A DNA stretch of 64,000 bases from NCBI RefSeq assembly GCF_900106015.1, contig NZ_LT629797.1, positions 3,162,001 to 3,226,000 of the forward strand, in the 5' to 3' direction. The DNA comes from Pseudomonas sihuiensis (GTDB lineage Bacteria > Pseudomonadota > Gammaproteobacteria > Pseudomonadales > Pseudomonadaceae). Position numbers and translations under genes: made by a program. Within the stretch, counting starts at the first letter, position 1, and each line of letters begins with the position of its first letter. The notes beneath the pieces are model-generated. The model saw only the letters and a list, made by a program, of their open reading frames with translations. It ran no database searches and was not told the origin of the DNA. Shown here piece by piece: positions 18,514-26,522 of the stretch.

Positions 18514-19758
18514 ATGCCGCTTACCGATACCGAGTGCCGTACCGCCAAGCCCAAGGAAAAGCCCTACAAGCTCACAGATGGCAATGGCCTTTACCTTGAG
18601 GTGAAGCCTAACGGGGTTAAGGCATGGCGCTATCGGTTCGAGCTGAACGACGGAACTAGCAGGAAGGAAAGCGTGTTCGCGATTGGGGACTATGTAATCG
18701 CGCCCAAAGGGGAATCACCCGAGCACGCCGAAGAGCGCCGCAAAGGGCGCCGCTTCACTCTTGCAGAGGCACGCGATGAGCGCGTGAAAGCCCGTGCCCT
18801 AGTCATACAGGGCATCAATCCCGCGCACCACCGGCAACAGGAGCGGGTGAAGCGCGACCACGAGAAGGCCATTACGTTTGAAGCCGTCGCCAAAGAGTGG
18901 CTTTCACTGAAGGACTGGGAGGAGATCACCAAGTCCAGACGACTCAACATGCTTGAACGCGTCGTATTTCCCAAAATCGGTGAACTGCCGATCAAAGCCA
19001 TCACCCCCATGCACATTCTTGAAGTGCTCAGAGCAGCCGCTCAAGATAATGGCCCATCTGTTGCCGCAGAGGCCAAGCGGAGCATGTCCGGAGTTTTCGA
19101 ACTGGCAATTTCCACGTTGCGAGCCAGCACCGACCCGGTACACCCCGTTCGAAAAGCCCTGCCAGCCAACAAGACTCAGCACAAACGCCCTCTCTCCACC
19201 GAAGAAATTGGCCAACTGTTACGCGATGTCGAATCTCACGGCGGACGCCATGAGACCCTCTGCGCTTTCCAGCTCATGTGGCTGACTCTGTGCCGCCCCA
19301 ATGAAGCTGTAGAGGCTCAGTGGGCAGAATTTGACCTGGAGAAGGCGCTTTGGCGCATTCCCGCCGAGCGGATGAAGAAGCGCAAAGAGCACACGGTGCC
19401 ACTGCCGCGACAGGCAGTCGAAATACTGCGAGGCCTGCATTCCATCACAGGAAAATACACCCACGTATTTCCTCACCGCGACGTACGCACCCGCCCAATG
19501 GTTGCGGCCTCATTCCGCCAGATGCTCAACACCCTTGGCTGGGGAGGTAAATACAGCCCGCATGCCACGAGGACAACGGGCAGCACCAGACTCAATGAGA
19601 TGGGCTATTCAGCAGACTGGATCGAAAGACAGCTCGCCCATACCGAGCAAAACGCTGTCCGCCGCACCTACAACCATGCCGAGTATTTGAGTGATCGAGC
19701 CATGATGATGCAGAGATGGGCGGACATGCTGGACAGCTGGAAAAAGGACTTAGGCTGA
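18514..19758 (+). CDS. Second tyrosine integrase (P4/CP4-57-like, DUF4102 arm domain)
   Basis: A 414-residue recombinase unrelated in detail to the integrase at 12640. The N-terminal arm-binding domain reads LTDTECRTAKPKEKPYKLTDGNGLYLEVKPNG...WRYRFELN (residues 1-60), the core-binding region is about 115-210, and the catalytic domain lies from about 225. Catalytic residues seen are Arg in LTLCRPNEAVEAQW, HxxR in HATRTTGSTRLNEMGY, His in LAHTEQNAVRRTY and that Tyr itself. It appears intact. It lies directly downstream of the ychF 3' fragment, which suggests that ychF is the attachment gene of the element it came from (inference). Confidence 0.9.
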   Translation: MPLTDTECRTAKPKEKPYKLTDGNGLYLEVKPNGVKAWRYRFELNDGTSRKESVFAIGDYVIAPKGESPEHAEERRKGRRFTLAEARDERVKARALVIQGINPAHHRQQERVKRDHEKAITFEAVAKEWLSLKDWEEITKSRRLNMLERVVFPKIGELPIKAITPMHILEVLRAAAQDNGPSVAAEAKRSMSGVFELAISTLRASTDPVHPVRKALPANKTQHKRPLSTEEIGQLLRDVESHGGRHETLCAFQLMWLTLCRPNEAVEAQWAEFDLEKALWRIPAERMKKRKEHTVPLPRQAVEILRGLHSITGKYTHVFPHRDVRTRPMVAASFRQMLNTLGWGGKYSPHATRTTGSTRLNEMGYSADWIERQLAHTEQNAVRRTYNHAEYLSDRAMMMQRWADMLDSWKKDLG

Positions 19759-19807
19759 ATGGAAAGAGACGTCGCTGATTACGAAAACATCGGCTGGCGC
19801 TTTCACC

Positions 19808-19961
19808 CGAATGCACCAACTACCCGAGAGAGGTTTGTGAGCTTGCGCTTGCCCATGATGAACGCGACCAGACCGAGGCGGCCTATTCGCGCTCCGACCT
19901 TCTGGAGAAGCGCAGTGCACTGATGGCGGAATGGGCCAAGTTCTGCACGAGCAAGAAGTGA
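19808..19961 (+). pseudogene. 3' remnant of an island integrase gene
   Basis: Equivalent to the last 50 or so codons of the integrase at 12640 (same stop codon, offset 6116 bases) with four coding mismatches and no upstream portion. It includes the Tyr-containing EAAYSRSDLLEKR segment. The matching extends 38 bases past the stop to 19999. It is the right boundary of the inserted 6-kb block. Confidence 0.88.
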
Positions 19962-20030
19962 CCCACAGCAAGCCCAAAGCAGCCGGTAACAACAGGCAGT
20001 TCCCCACGCATAGGCCACGCATGCCGCATT

Positions 20031-20076
20031 AGGATCATTAGGATCATTAGGATCATTAGGATCATTAGGATCGGGC
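20031..20076. repeat. Tandem 9-bp repeat (aggatcatt)
   Basis: Five head-to-tail units of aggatcatt, the last one partial, run up to ggatcgggcg. It sits between the integrase remnant and the SDR gene. It may vary in copy number by slippage; no function is evident. Confidence 0.85.
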
Positions 20077-20141
20077 GAACCCTGGGTGAGAAGAACGGCT
20101 CTAGGCAGCCACTCTGCTATGTCGACAGCCGGCCTAATAAA

Positions 20142-20834
20142 TTAGCACCGCCCATTTACAGCGATAGCTGCACCTGTGATTGCACTAGCCTCCTGAGAGG
20201 CTAAAAATACGATCACATTAGCGACCTGCTCTGGCGTAACCCAGCGGGTGGCATCCGCATCAGGCATATCGAGGCGGTTCTGCGGGGTATCGATGATCGA
20301 TGGCATGATCGCATTGACCGTGATGCGCTGATCTTTCAACTCTTCGGCCAACGCCTCCGTAAGGCGCATCACCCCGGACTTTGCTGCAGCATAGGCCCCC
20401 ATGCCTAGGCTGGCCTTACTGGCCGCTCCGGCTGCAATGTTGATAATGCGCCCGGCTTCGGCTTTCTTCAGGTGTGTCAGCGCGGCCATGCTAGCCGTTG
20501 CGGCAGTGCGCACGTTCATTTGATACATCAAATCCCAGGTCGCAAGATCGCCGCCCTCGATGGTCTCCCAGCGAAAACCACCCGCCACGTTGATGAGCGC
20601 ATCTAATCCTTGAAAATGCTGCTGCACCTGCTGCATTGCACAATTTGCCATGTGCAGATCGGTTAGATCGACCGCGCCGATAAGCAGTTTTTCAGAGCGC
20701 GCCGTGTCGGCCAGGGGTCGCGGCACGCTGGCCTGATCAATCAGGGCCACCCGCCAACCATTGGCCGCGAACGCCTCGCCTACCGCTATACCTAGACAAC
20801 CGAATCCACCGCTAATTGCGACTACTTTACTCAC
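20142..20834 (-). CDS. Short-chain dehydrogenase/reductase (SDR)
   Basis: A 230-residue NAD(P)-dependent oxidoreductase. The nucleotide-binding glycine motif is unusual (SGGFGCLG at residues 8-15 instead of TGxxxGIG). The structural NVAGG (82-86) is present, and the catalytic Tyr148-x-x-x-Lys152 is in AYAAAKSG. The C-terminus reads ITGAAIAVNGRC, the usual SDR end. The substrate is unknown. It is divergent from a membrane fatty-acid-hydroxylase-type gene with a 212-base gap, so shared control is plausible. Confidence 0.9.
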   Translation of the reverse strand: MSKVVAISGGFGCLGIAVGEAFAANGWRVALIDQASVPRPLADTARSEKLLIGAVDLTDLHMANCAMQQVQQHFQGLDALINVAGGFRWETIEGGDLATWDLMYQMNVRTAATASMAALTHLKKAEAGRIINIAAGAASKASLGMGAYAAAKSGVMRLTEALAEELKDQRITVNAIMPSIIDTPQNRLDMPDADATRWVTPEQVANVIVFLASQEASAITGAAIAVNGRC

Positions 20835-21046
20835 GCTTATTCTCCTTGAAGTGGACTACACCAGGGCTGCACTGAGCACTGAGCCCCGGCACGAGTGGTC
20901 AGCTAGGTTGCCACTATTGCCGTGCAGAACCTGTCGCCGAGCCGACAAGTGGGCACAGTCAAGAGTGCTAACTTGCCTGGTCGCTGAGTCGCTGAAAGCC
21001 ATCAGCCGCTCAACTTTCTTGAGTCGAGAGAAAAGGATCGCGCGCA
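20835..21046. promoter_or_regulatory. Divergent intergenic region, SDR / membrane hydroxylase
   Basis: 212 bases that must carry promoters for both divergent genes. No convincing operator or -35/-10 pair could be fixed by eye. A Crp-type regulator encoded at 22924 is a candidate binder. Confidence 0.35.
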
Positions 21047-22273
21047 ATGAATCTGATCGTGTTTGCCATACCGATTTTTTTAACCACCACCTTGCTGGAA
21101 GCATGGCTGGCGCACCGCCGCGGGCTAGCGGCGTATTCCATACCTGATGCCATCAGCAGCTACCAATATGGTCTATTGAGCCAGGTGGTTGGGGCGTTCA
21201 CCAAGTTTGCGAAACTGGGCGTTTACACTCTGGTATTCGAAGCCTACCGCGCCACGACCTTGCCTAGCGATAGCCTGTGGGTATGGGTCGGAGCCCTTGT
21301 GGCCTACGACTTTTTCTACTACTGGCATCACCGTATGAACCATGAAATTGGCTTGCTGTGGGCCGGGCACGTATCGCATCACTCTTCCGAGTACTTCAAC
21401 CTGGCAACAGCCTTACGCCAGTCCTCGACGAGCGCACTTCTGGGCTGGATATTCTATCTACCGATGGCAGTGGCCGGTGTGCCGCCCAGCGTGTTTGCCG
21501 GGGTGTTGCTGATCGACTTGCTTTACCAGTACTGGGTGCATACCGAGGTAATTGGTCGTTTGGGCTGGCTTGATCGCATCTTCGTCACACCCTCAAACCA
21601 TCGCGTCCATCATGGGCAAAATGACTACTGCATGGACACAAACTACGGGGGCATTCTGATTCTCTGGGATCGCCTATTCGGTACCTTCGCCGAGGAGCGC
21701 AAGGACGAGAAGGTCATCTACGGCGTGCGCACACCGTTGCAGAGCCTTAACCCATTCTGGGGCAACATGCATTACTACATTGAGCTCTGGCAGAAATCCA
21801 AAGCCACCCCGGGCTGGCGGGCTAAACTTGGCGTCTGGCTGGCACCACCTGGTGGCTGGCACGATGAGGCGAGCGAGCCTTACGAGCCGTCGCAGTTTAA
21901 GTATTACGATCCGTGTACACCCGATGCGGTCAAACGCTATGCGGTAGTGCATCAGGTGCTTGCAATGTTGTTCCTCATGCATTTTCTGACGCTACTCAAC
22001 ACCTTGCCGAAGACCTTACTGGCACTCTACGCCGCTGGCTTTGCCATTTCGGCAATCTCTCTCACGTCACTATTGGAAGGACGTGCCAATGCACGGCGTT
22101 TTGAGCAGTGCCGTGTCATAGGACTGGGCATTGCCTTTGCTGCTCTACCTGACTGGTTCGGTTTTAGTATGCCCATCGCACTCAAGCTGATGTTATTGGT
22201 TGTAATGCTAGGCAGCGCTGCATGGCTCAGCCGCACTTCCTTCAAACCTGCTGCTTTGTGGACTTCCCAATGA
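21047..22273 (+). CDS. Sterol desaturase/fatty acid hydroxylase superfamily membrane protein (alkylglycerol-monooxygenase-like)
   Basis: A 408-residue di-iron membrane oxygenase. The histidine clusters of the superfamily are present in order: HHRMNHE (near residue 90), HVSHHSSEYFN (near 110) and HRVHHGQNDYCMDTNYGG (near 185). They sit between four or more transmembrane segments, with an extra hydrophobic C-terminal region (about 310-400). The 8-His layout plus the long C-terminus is like alkylglycerol monooxygenase (TMEM195), which cleaves ether lipids. Hydroxylation of a fatty chain is equally possible. It overlaps the next gene by 4 bases. Confidence 0.88.
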   Translation: MNLIVFAIPIFLTTTLLEAWLAHRRGLAAYSIPDAISSYQYGLLSQVVGAFTKFAKLGVYTLVFEAYRATTLPSDSLWVWVGALVAYDFFYYWHHRMNHEIGLLWAGHVSHHSSEYFNLATALRQSSTSALLGWIFYLPMAVAGVPPSVFAGVLLIDLLYQYWVHTEVIGRLGWLDRIFVTPSNHRVHHGQNDYCMDTNYGGILILWDRLFGTFAEERKDEKVIYGVRTPLQSLNPFWGNMHYYIELWQKSKATPGWRAKLGVWLAPPGGWHDEASEPYEPSQFKYYDPCTPDAVKRYAVVHQVLAMLFLMHFLTLLNTLPKTLLALYAAGFAISAISLTSLLEGRANARRFEQCRVIGLGIAFAALPDWFGFSMPIALKLMLLVVMLGSAAWLSRTSFKPAALWTSQ

Positions 22274-22842
22274 ATGCCGATGCCATTTCCGACTTGATCT
22301 TGGCTGTGGTTGCCTTTTCCATTGCCTTTGTCCAGCTGCGCCAGCGCCCTGCTCTAGCCATTGGTTGCGGCCTGATCGGCCTGGCGGCAGCGATTGGTAC
22401 ACTGCATTACCAGTATGGTGAGTTGTTCGCCGGCCCACATCGCTTTACCGGCCTGGTTGCCGCCAGCGCAGGTTTCCCGCTGCTGGTCATTGCACTGCGC
22501 TGGCCAGATGACTCTGTTGCTCAGCGCATCACGGCCGCAGGGCGCTTCGCGCTCTTGGTTGGGAGCTTCGGGGTGGTGATTAGCGTGTCGGGATTTGACA
22601 CCTGGCGCATGCTGGTGCCTCTTGGCTCTGTCTTGTTAATCTGTGCCACAGCCTTAGTGACGCGGCGGGTAATGCCACTCGGGGCGGCGCTAGTGTTCAT
22701 CGTTAGTCTAGCGGCCGGTGCAACCGGTGAAGAGATGCTCGGACCGCTATCTGGCATCCAATGGCTGCACTACTTGCTGTCTTTAGCCCTGCTGCTGCTG
22801 CACCGGGATAGGGTGGTGCCGCTGTTAGCTGCGAGCCGTTAA
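22270..22842 (+). CDS. Small polytopic membrane protein, unknown function
   Basis: 190 residues with about six hydrophobic segments (starting ISDLILAVVAFSIAFVQL and ending SLALLLLHRDRVVPLL). The ATG at 22270 overlaps the hydroxylase stop (atga), so it is translationally coupled and probably a partner of it. I do not recognise the family. The conserved-looking acidic/histidine residues in GTLHYQYGELFAGPHRF could be a functional loop. Confidence 0.8.
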   Translation: MNADAISDLILAVVAFSIAFVQLRQRPALAIGCGLIGLAAAIGTLHYQYGELFAGPHRFTGLVAASAGFPLLVIALRWPDDSVAQRITAAGRFALLVGSFGVVISVSGFDTWRMLVPLGSVLLICATALVTRRVMPLGAALVFIVSLAAGATGEEMLGPLSGIQWLHYLLSLALLLLHRDRVVPLLAASR

Positions 22843-22923
22843 TTCGGCTTCCCCTGCATCCCATATCTTGGGAAACTGTCGAATGTGGTTAAGACCCAAC
22901 ATCGATGTTTCCAAGGTTTCCAA

Positions 22924-23631
22924 ATGCAAAACATAGATGACGCAGCCCATCAGACAATCTACCGCCTGCGCGAGGCAGATGACTGGTTCGCAAGCTTGCC
23001 GGGGGAAGTGCAAGACAAAATCATCCAGTCTTCCGTATTGCGCCACTATCGCAAAGGGCAGGTGATCACTGCCCAAGGCAGCCGACCGACTGCAGCCTCA
23101 GTAGTGCTTGAGGGGCGCGTGCGGGTTTCGCGGCTGCTATTCGAGGGTGAGGAGAAGCTTTATATGATTGGCGAGAGAGGATTTTGGTTCGACTTCCTCG
23201 CCCTGATTACAGGCGAAAAGGCCGATGTGGCTGTGATCGCCGATACCAATGTGCAATTACTAATGCTGCCTCTGCAGCAATTCGAGCGAATCCTTGAAGA
23301 GGAACCTCTCTATTGCAAGGCAATTACACTTTTTATTGCCAAGCGCTATGCCGCTTTTATGCGGCACTTTGCCGATGGCCAGATGATCGTGCCGCTGCAA
23401 CGGCTGCGTACAGGTTTAGCAGAACTGTTGTTGCTGCAACCACCGGCAACAGGCTCTGAGGAAGTTATTTTGAATGTTTCTCAGGCGGATTTAGCCTCCA
23501 TACTTGGTTCTTCCCGCCAGACTATCAACGGGCTGCTAAAACAACTGGAAAAGGCGGGACTGATTAAGATCGGTTTTCGGCATATTCGAGTAATTGATCC
23601 AGCTGGGCTTTCTGAGCACGCGGCTAACTGA
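22924..23631 (+). CDS. Crp/Fnr-family transcriptional regulator
   Basis: 235 residues. An N-terminal cyclic-nucleotide-binding-type beta-roll (about 25-135: LRHYRKGQVITAQGSRPTAASVVLEGRVRVSRLLFEGEEKLYMIGERGFWF) is followed by a C-terminal winged helix (about 165-225: NVSQADLASILGSSRQTINGLLKQLEKAGLIKI). There is no N-terminal cysteine cluster, so it is not an oxygen-sensing FNR, and no clear cAMP-binding signature is seen. The ATG at 22924 was chosen; a GTG 39 bases upstream is possible. It lies 81 bases after the lipid-oxidation genes and probably regulates them. Confidence 0.88.
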   Translation: MQNIDDAAHQTIYRLREADDWFASLPGEVQDKIIQSSVLRHYRKGQVITAQGSRPTAASVVLEGRVRVSRLLFEGEEKLYMIGERGFWFDFLALITGEKADVAVIADTNVQLLMLPLQQFERILEEEPLYCKAITLFIAKRYAAFMRHFADGQMIVPLQRLRTGLAELLLLQPPATGSEEVILNVSQADLASILGSSRQTINGLLKQLEKAGLIKIGFRHIRVIDPAGLSEHAAN

Positions 23632-23956
23632 GCCGGCACTAATCTCGATGTAATTTTCGCAGGGCCGAGTGCATCGCTGTTGATCATGAGTGGACTCACC
23701 ACCTGACTTCATCAGTACCACCTGACCACAATGCTAGAGGTGAACCGGCCCTATCAATAGCCCCGGCTTTCCTAGAGACCTTTGGGCCTAATAACTGCCC
23801 CCGCACGAGGGCCGCTTGGTCACCAATCAAAGACTGCTTTTGGCCGACTCCAGCCAGTTCGCACTCAGTTAGCGCTGCTGAAAAGCAGCCATTCGATTCA
23901 AAAAAATCTCAACCACACATTACTGCAATGACATCCGCACCAAAGAGGTTCCCCCC
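23632..23956. other. Intergenic region with no recognised gene
   Basis: 325 bases of lower GC than the flanks. A small hairpin gctgct-gaaa-agcagc occurs near 23875, and a ribosome-binding-like agaggtt precedes the next gene. Nothing else was identified. Confidence 0.4.
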
Positions 23957-24286
23957 ATGTCATTGCAGTGCCCTCGCTGTCACTCCCCCAAAGTCGCTTC
24001 GTTCCATCACGCCATGAAAACCGGCGCGGCCATCGGCGCTGTCGGCGGCCTCGCACGCGGCATCAGTGCTGCTCTGGCAGGCGGCAAGGCCGGCGCAGCA
24101 CTCGGCGTAATTGCCGGCCCTGTAGGTATCACACTCGGCTCGGCATCCGGCGCCATTCTCGGTGGCCTGGTCGGAGGCGTCGGTGGTTGTGCGCTCGGCG
24201 CTCAGCTCGGCGAGTCACTCGACCGTCACGTCCTGGCCCACAACCTCTGCCTGATCTGCGGTCATCGCTTCAACCTGCCGACCTGA
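23957..24286 (+). CDS. Split zinc-ribbon protein with glycine-zipper segment
   Basis: A 109-residue unknown protein. An N-terminal CPRC (residues 5-8) and a C-terminal CLICGHRF (97-104) could form one zinc ribbon. Between them lies a 70-residue Gly/Ala-rich hydrophobic stretch (GAAIGAVGGLARGISAALAGGKAGAALGVIAGPVG) with glycine-zipper spacing. It would be a membrane hairpin or oligomer with the ribbon formed from both termini. The same CLxCG(H/A)RF ending occurs in the protein at 27720. It opens a same-strand block leading to the DUF932 and YqaJ genes. Confidence 0.82.
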   Translation: MSLQCPRCHSPKVASFHHAMKTGAAIGAVGGLARGISAALAGGKAGAALGVIAGPVGITLGSASGAILGGLVGGVGGCALGAQLGESLDRHVLAHNLCLICGHRFNLPT

Positions 24287-24383
24287 TCCGGCCACCGCTC
24301 TCCTCTTCCTTCTCCATCACTGATTGCCGGTGCTGCGCCATGCGCAGCGCTTTTTGCCGGCCTGCACCTAAAGGAAACTCGTC

Positions 24384-25352
24384 ATGGCTCATCAAATCGA
24401 ACAAATGGCCTACGTTGGCGCTACTCCGTGGCACGGCTTGGGCAACAACCTGCCGCAGAAACAGCCCATCGAAGTCTGGCAACGCGAAGCCGGCATGGAT
24501 TGGCAGATTCTGGAAAGCCCTGTGCACTTCAAGTCGGACGCCATCGGCCATCTGGGCGCGATACATTCTTTCCCCGAACAGAAGGTGCTCTACCGTTCGG
24601 ACACCAAGGCACCGCTGTCGGTGGTCTCGCAGCGCTACCACACCGTGCAGCCAAAGGATGTTCTGGAGTTCTACCGAGACCTGACCGAAGTGTCTGGCTA
24701 CGAGCTGGAAACCGCTGGGGTGCTCAAGGGCGGCCGCAAGTTCTGGGCGCTGGCACGTACCGGGCAGAACGCTGCGCTCAAGGGCAACGACCAGGTGAAT
24801 GGCTACCTATTGTTGGCCACTTCCTGTGACGGCACTCTGGCCACCACCGCAACGCCCACGACTATCCGCGTAGTCTGCAACAACACGCTGACCATCGCCC
24901 TGGACGGCACCAGCCGTGCGATCAAGGTGCCGCACAGCACCCGCTTCGACGGCGATCTGGTGAAGAAGCAGCTCGGCATAGCCGTCTCGCAATGGGATGA
25001 GTTTATGTACCGCATGCGCCACCTGGCTGAACGCAAGGTGCAGTGGCATGAGGCGCTGGGCTTCTTTATGAACGTGATGTGCGAGACCAGCCCAACCGGC
25101 GCTCTGCCGGAGCAGCTGCCGAACGAGCGCGCTATGCGCAAAGTGCAGGAGCTGTACGAAGGCCGTGGTCGCGGCAGCGAACTGGACTCGGCACGCGGCA
25201 CAGCCTGGGGCTTGCTCAATGCAGTGACCGAGTACGTCGATCACGAGCGCCGGGCACGCAGCACGGAGTACCGCCTCGACTCTGCCTGGTTCGGCCAAGG
25301 TGCCCAGATCAAGCAACGCGCCCTGGATACAGCTCTGCAACTGGTCGCCTGA
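24384..25352 (+). CDS. DUF932 (YfjQ-like) protein
   Basis: A 322-residue protein of the DUF932 family, found on phages, plasmids and islands. Hallmarks are TPWHGLGNNLP near residue 13, the central GRKFWALARTG, LLLATSCDGTLATTATPTTIRVVCNNTL (about 140-170) and an LDSAWFGQG tail. The biochemical role is undetermined; genes beside it often encode recombination exonucleases, as here. It has a clear ribosome binding site (aaaggaaac) and a 98-base spacer from the previous gene. Confidence 0.9.
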   Translation: MAHQIEQMAYVGATPWHGLGNNLPQKQPIEVWQREAGMDWQILESPVHFKSDAIGHLGAIHSFPEQKVLYRSDTKAPLSVVSQRYHTVQPKDVLEFYRDLTEVSGYELETAGVLKGGRKFWALARTGQNAALKGNDQVNGYLLLATSCDGTLATTATPTTIRVVCNNTLTIALDGTSRAIKVPHSTRFDGDLVKKQLGIAVSQWDEFMYRMRHLAERKVQWHEALGFFMNVMCETSPTGALPEQLPNERAMRKVQELYEGRGRGSELDSARGTAWGLLNAVTEYVDHERRARSTEYRLDSAWFGQGAQIKQRALDTALQLVA

Positions 25353-25426
25353 CCTGTTACCCCCCCCATAACGCCCGACCCGCTTCGTTGCAGGTCGGGC
25401 GTTTCCATTTCTGCAAGGTGAACGCT

Positions 25427-26431
25427 ATGAAAGCTACTTCATTGAATCGCAGCACCAGCAAGTCCCGTCCGGCTCTGCGCTTGGTCAGCACCAAGGAGCT
25501 GCCCCGAGAGGATTGGCTGCAGATCCGCAAACAAGGCATCGGCAGTTCGGACGCTGCGGCGGCGGTCGGTCTGAACCCCTATAAGTCGCAGCTGGAACTC
25601 TGGATGGAAAAGACCGGGCGCGATGCTGGCATGCCCAAAGCTGATCCTCAGGATGAGGAAAGCCCGATGTACTGGGGCAACGTGTTGGAGCCTATCGTGG
25701 CCTGGCACTACAGCAAGCGCACGAAGACTAAGGTACGCCGCATCAACGCCGTGCTGCAGCATCCTGATCCGGAGTTGCCCTGGATGCTGGCCAACATCGA
25801 CCGCGAGGTGATCGGGGCCGACGATGTGCAGATCCTGGAATGCAAGACAGCCGGCATAAACGGGGCACGCCTCTGGAAAGAGGGCGTGCCCGAGTATGTC
25901 CAGCTTCAAGTGATGCACCAGCTCGCAGTCACCGGCAAGCAGGCTGCAGATGTAGCCGTGCTACTCGGTGGCCAGACGCTGGAGATCCACCGTATCGAGC
26001 GTGACGAGCAGATGATTGCTCGCCTGATCGAGCTGGAGCGCAAGTTCTGGCACTACGTGGAAACGGATACGCCACCACCGGCTGATGGCACGGCTTCAGC
26101 AGAGTTGGCCCTGCGCTGCCTCTATCCGGAGGACAACGGCCTGACCGTCGACTTCAGCAGCCATGCCGGACTGGCCGCAGCCTTCCTTGAACTGAAGACC
26201 GTTCGCCAGTCGATTGCCGACAAGGAAAAGCGTGAGGCCGAGCTCAAGCAGATGCTGCAGCAGGCCATGGGCGACGCCAGTCGGGCGGAGTTTTCCAATG
26301 GCTACGTCAGTTGGCGCAAAGCCAAGGACAGCATCGGCCTCGATGTCGCTCAACTGCTCAAGGACAAGCCGCACCTGCAGGCCAAGTACCCACTGCTGAA
26401 GCCGGGTGCACGGCGCTTCCTGGTCGGCTGA
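25427..26431 (+). CDS. YqaJ-family viral-type recombination exonuclease
   Basis: A 334-residue nuclease related to lambda exonuclease/YqaJ, which resects dsDNA ends for single-strand annealing. It has the N-terminal IGSSDAAAAVGLNPYKSQLELWMEKTG (residues 38-64). The PD-(D/E)xK core follows, with Asp in PWMLANIDREVIG and the ExK in ILECKTAG (near residues 125-145), then VQLQVMHQLAVTG. A coiled-coil region follows residue 245. The ATG at 25427 follows caaggtg; the frame is open further upstream, but that overlaps DUF932. It belongs to an element recombination module. Confidence 0.92.
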   Translation: MKATSLNRSTSKSRPALRLVSTKELPREDWLQIRKQGIGSSDAAAAVGLNPYKSQLELWMEKTGRDAGMPKADPQDEESPMYWGNVLEPIVAWHYSKRTKTKVRRINAVLQHPDPELPWMLANIDREVIGADDVQILECKTAGINGARLWKEGVPEYVQLQVMHQLAVTGKQAADVAVLLGGQTLEIHRIERDEQMIARLIELERKFWHYVETDTPPPADGTASAELALRCLYPEDNGLTVDFSSHAGLAAAFLELKTVRQSIADKEKREAELKQMLQQAMGDASRAEFSNGYVSWRKAKDSIGLDVAQLLKDKPHLQAKYPLLKPGARRFLVG

Positions 26432-26522
26432 AACCAACCTCATTCATCCCTTCCCTCCCCTTGGCCAGTCCATGCAGTTCGCGCTGCGTGGCTGGCCTTT
26501 TTTCATTTCCAGGAGAATTACC

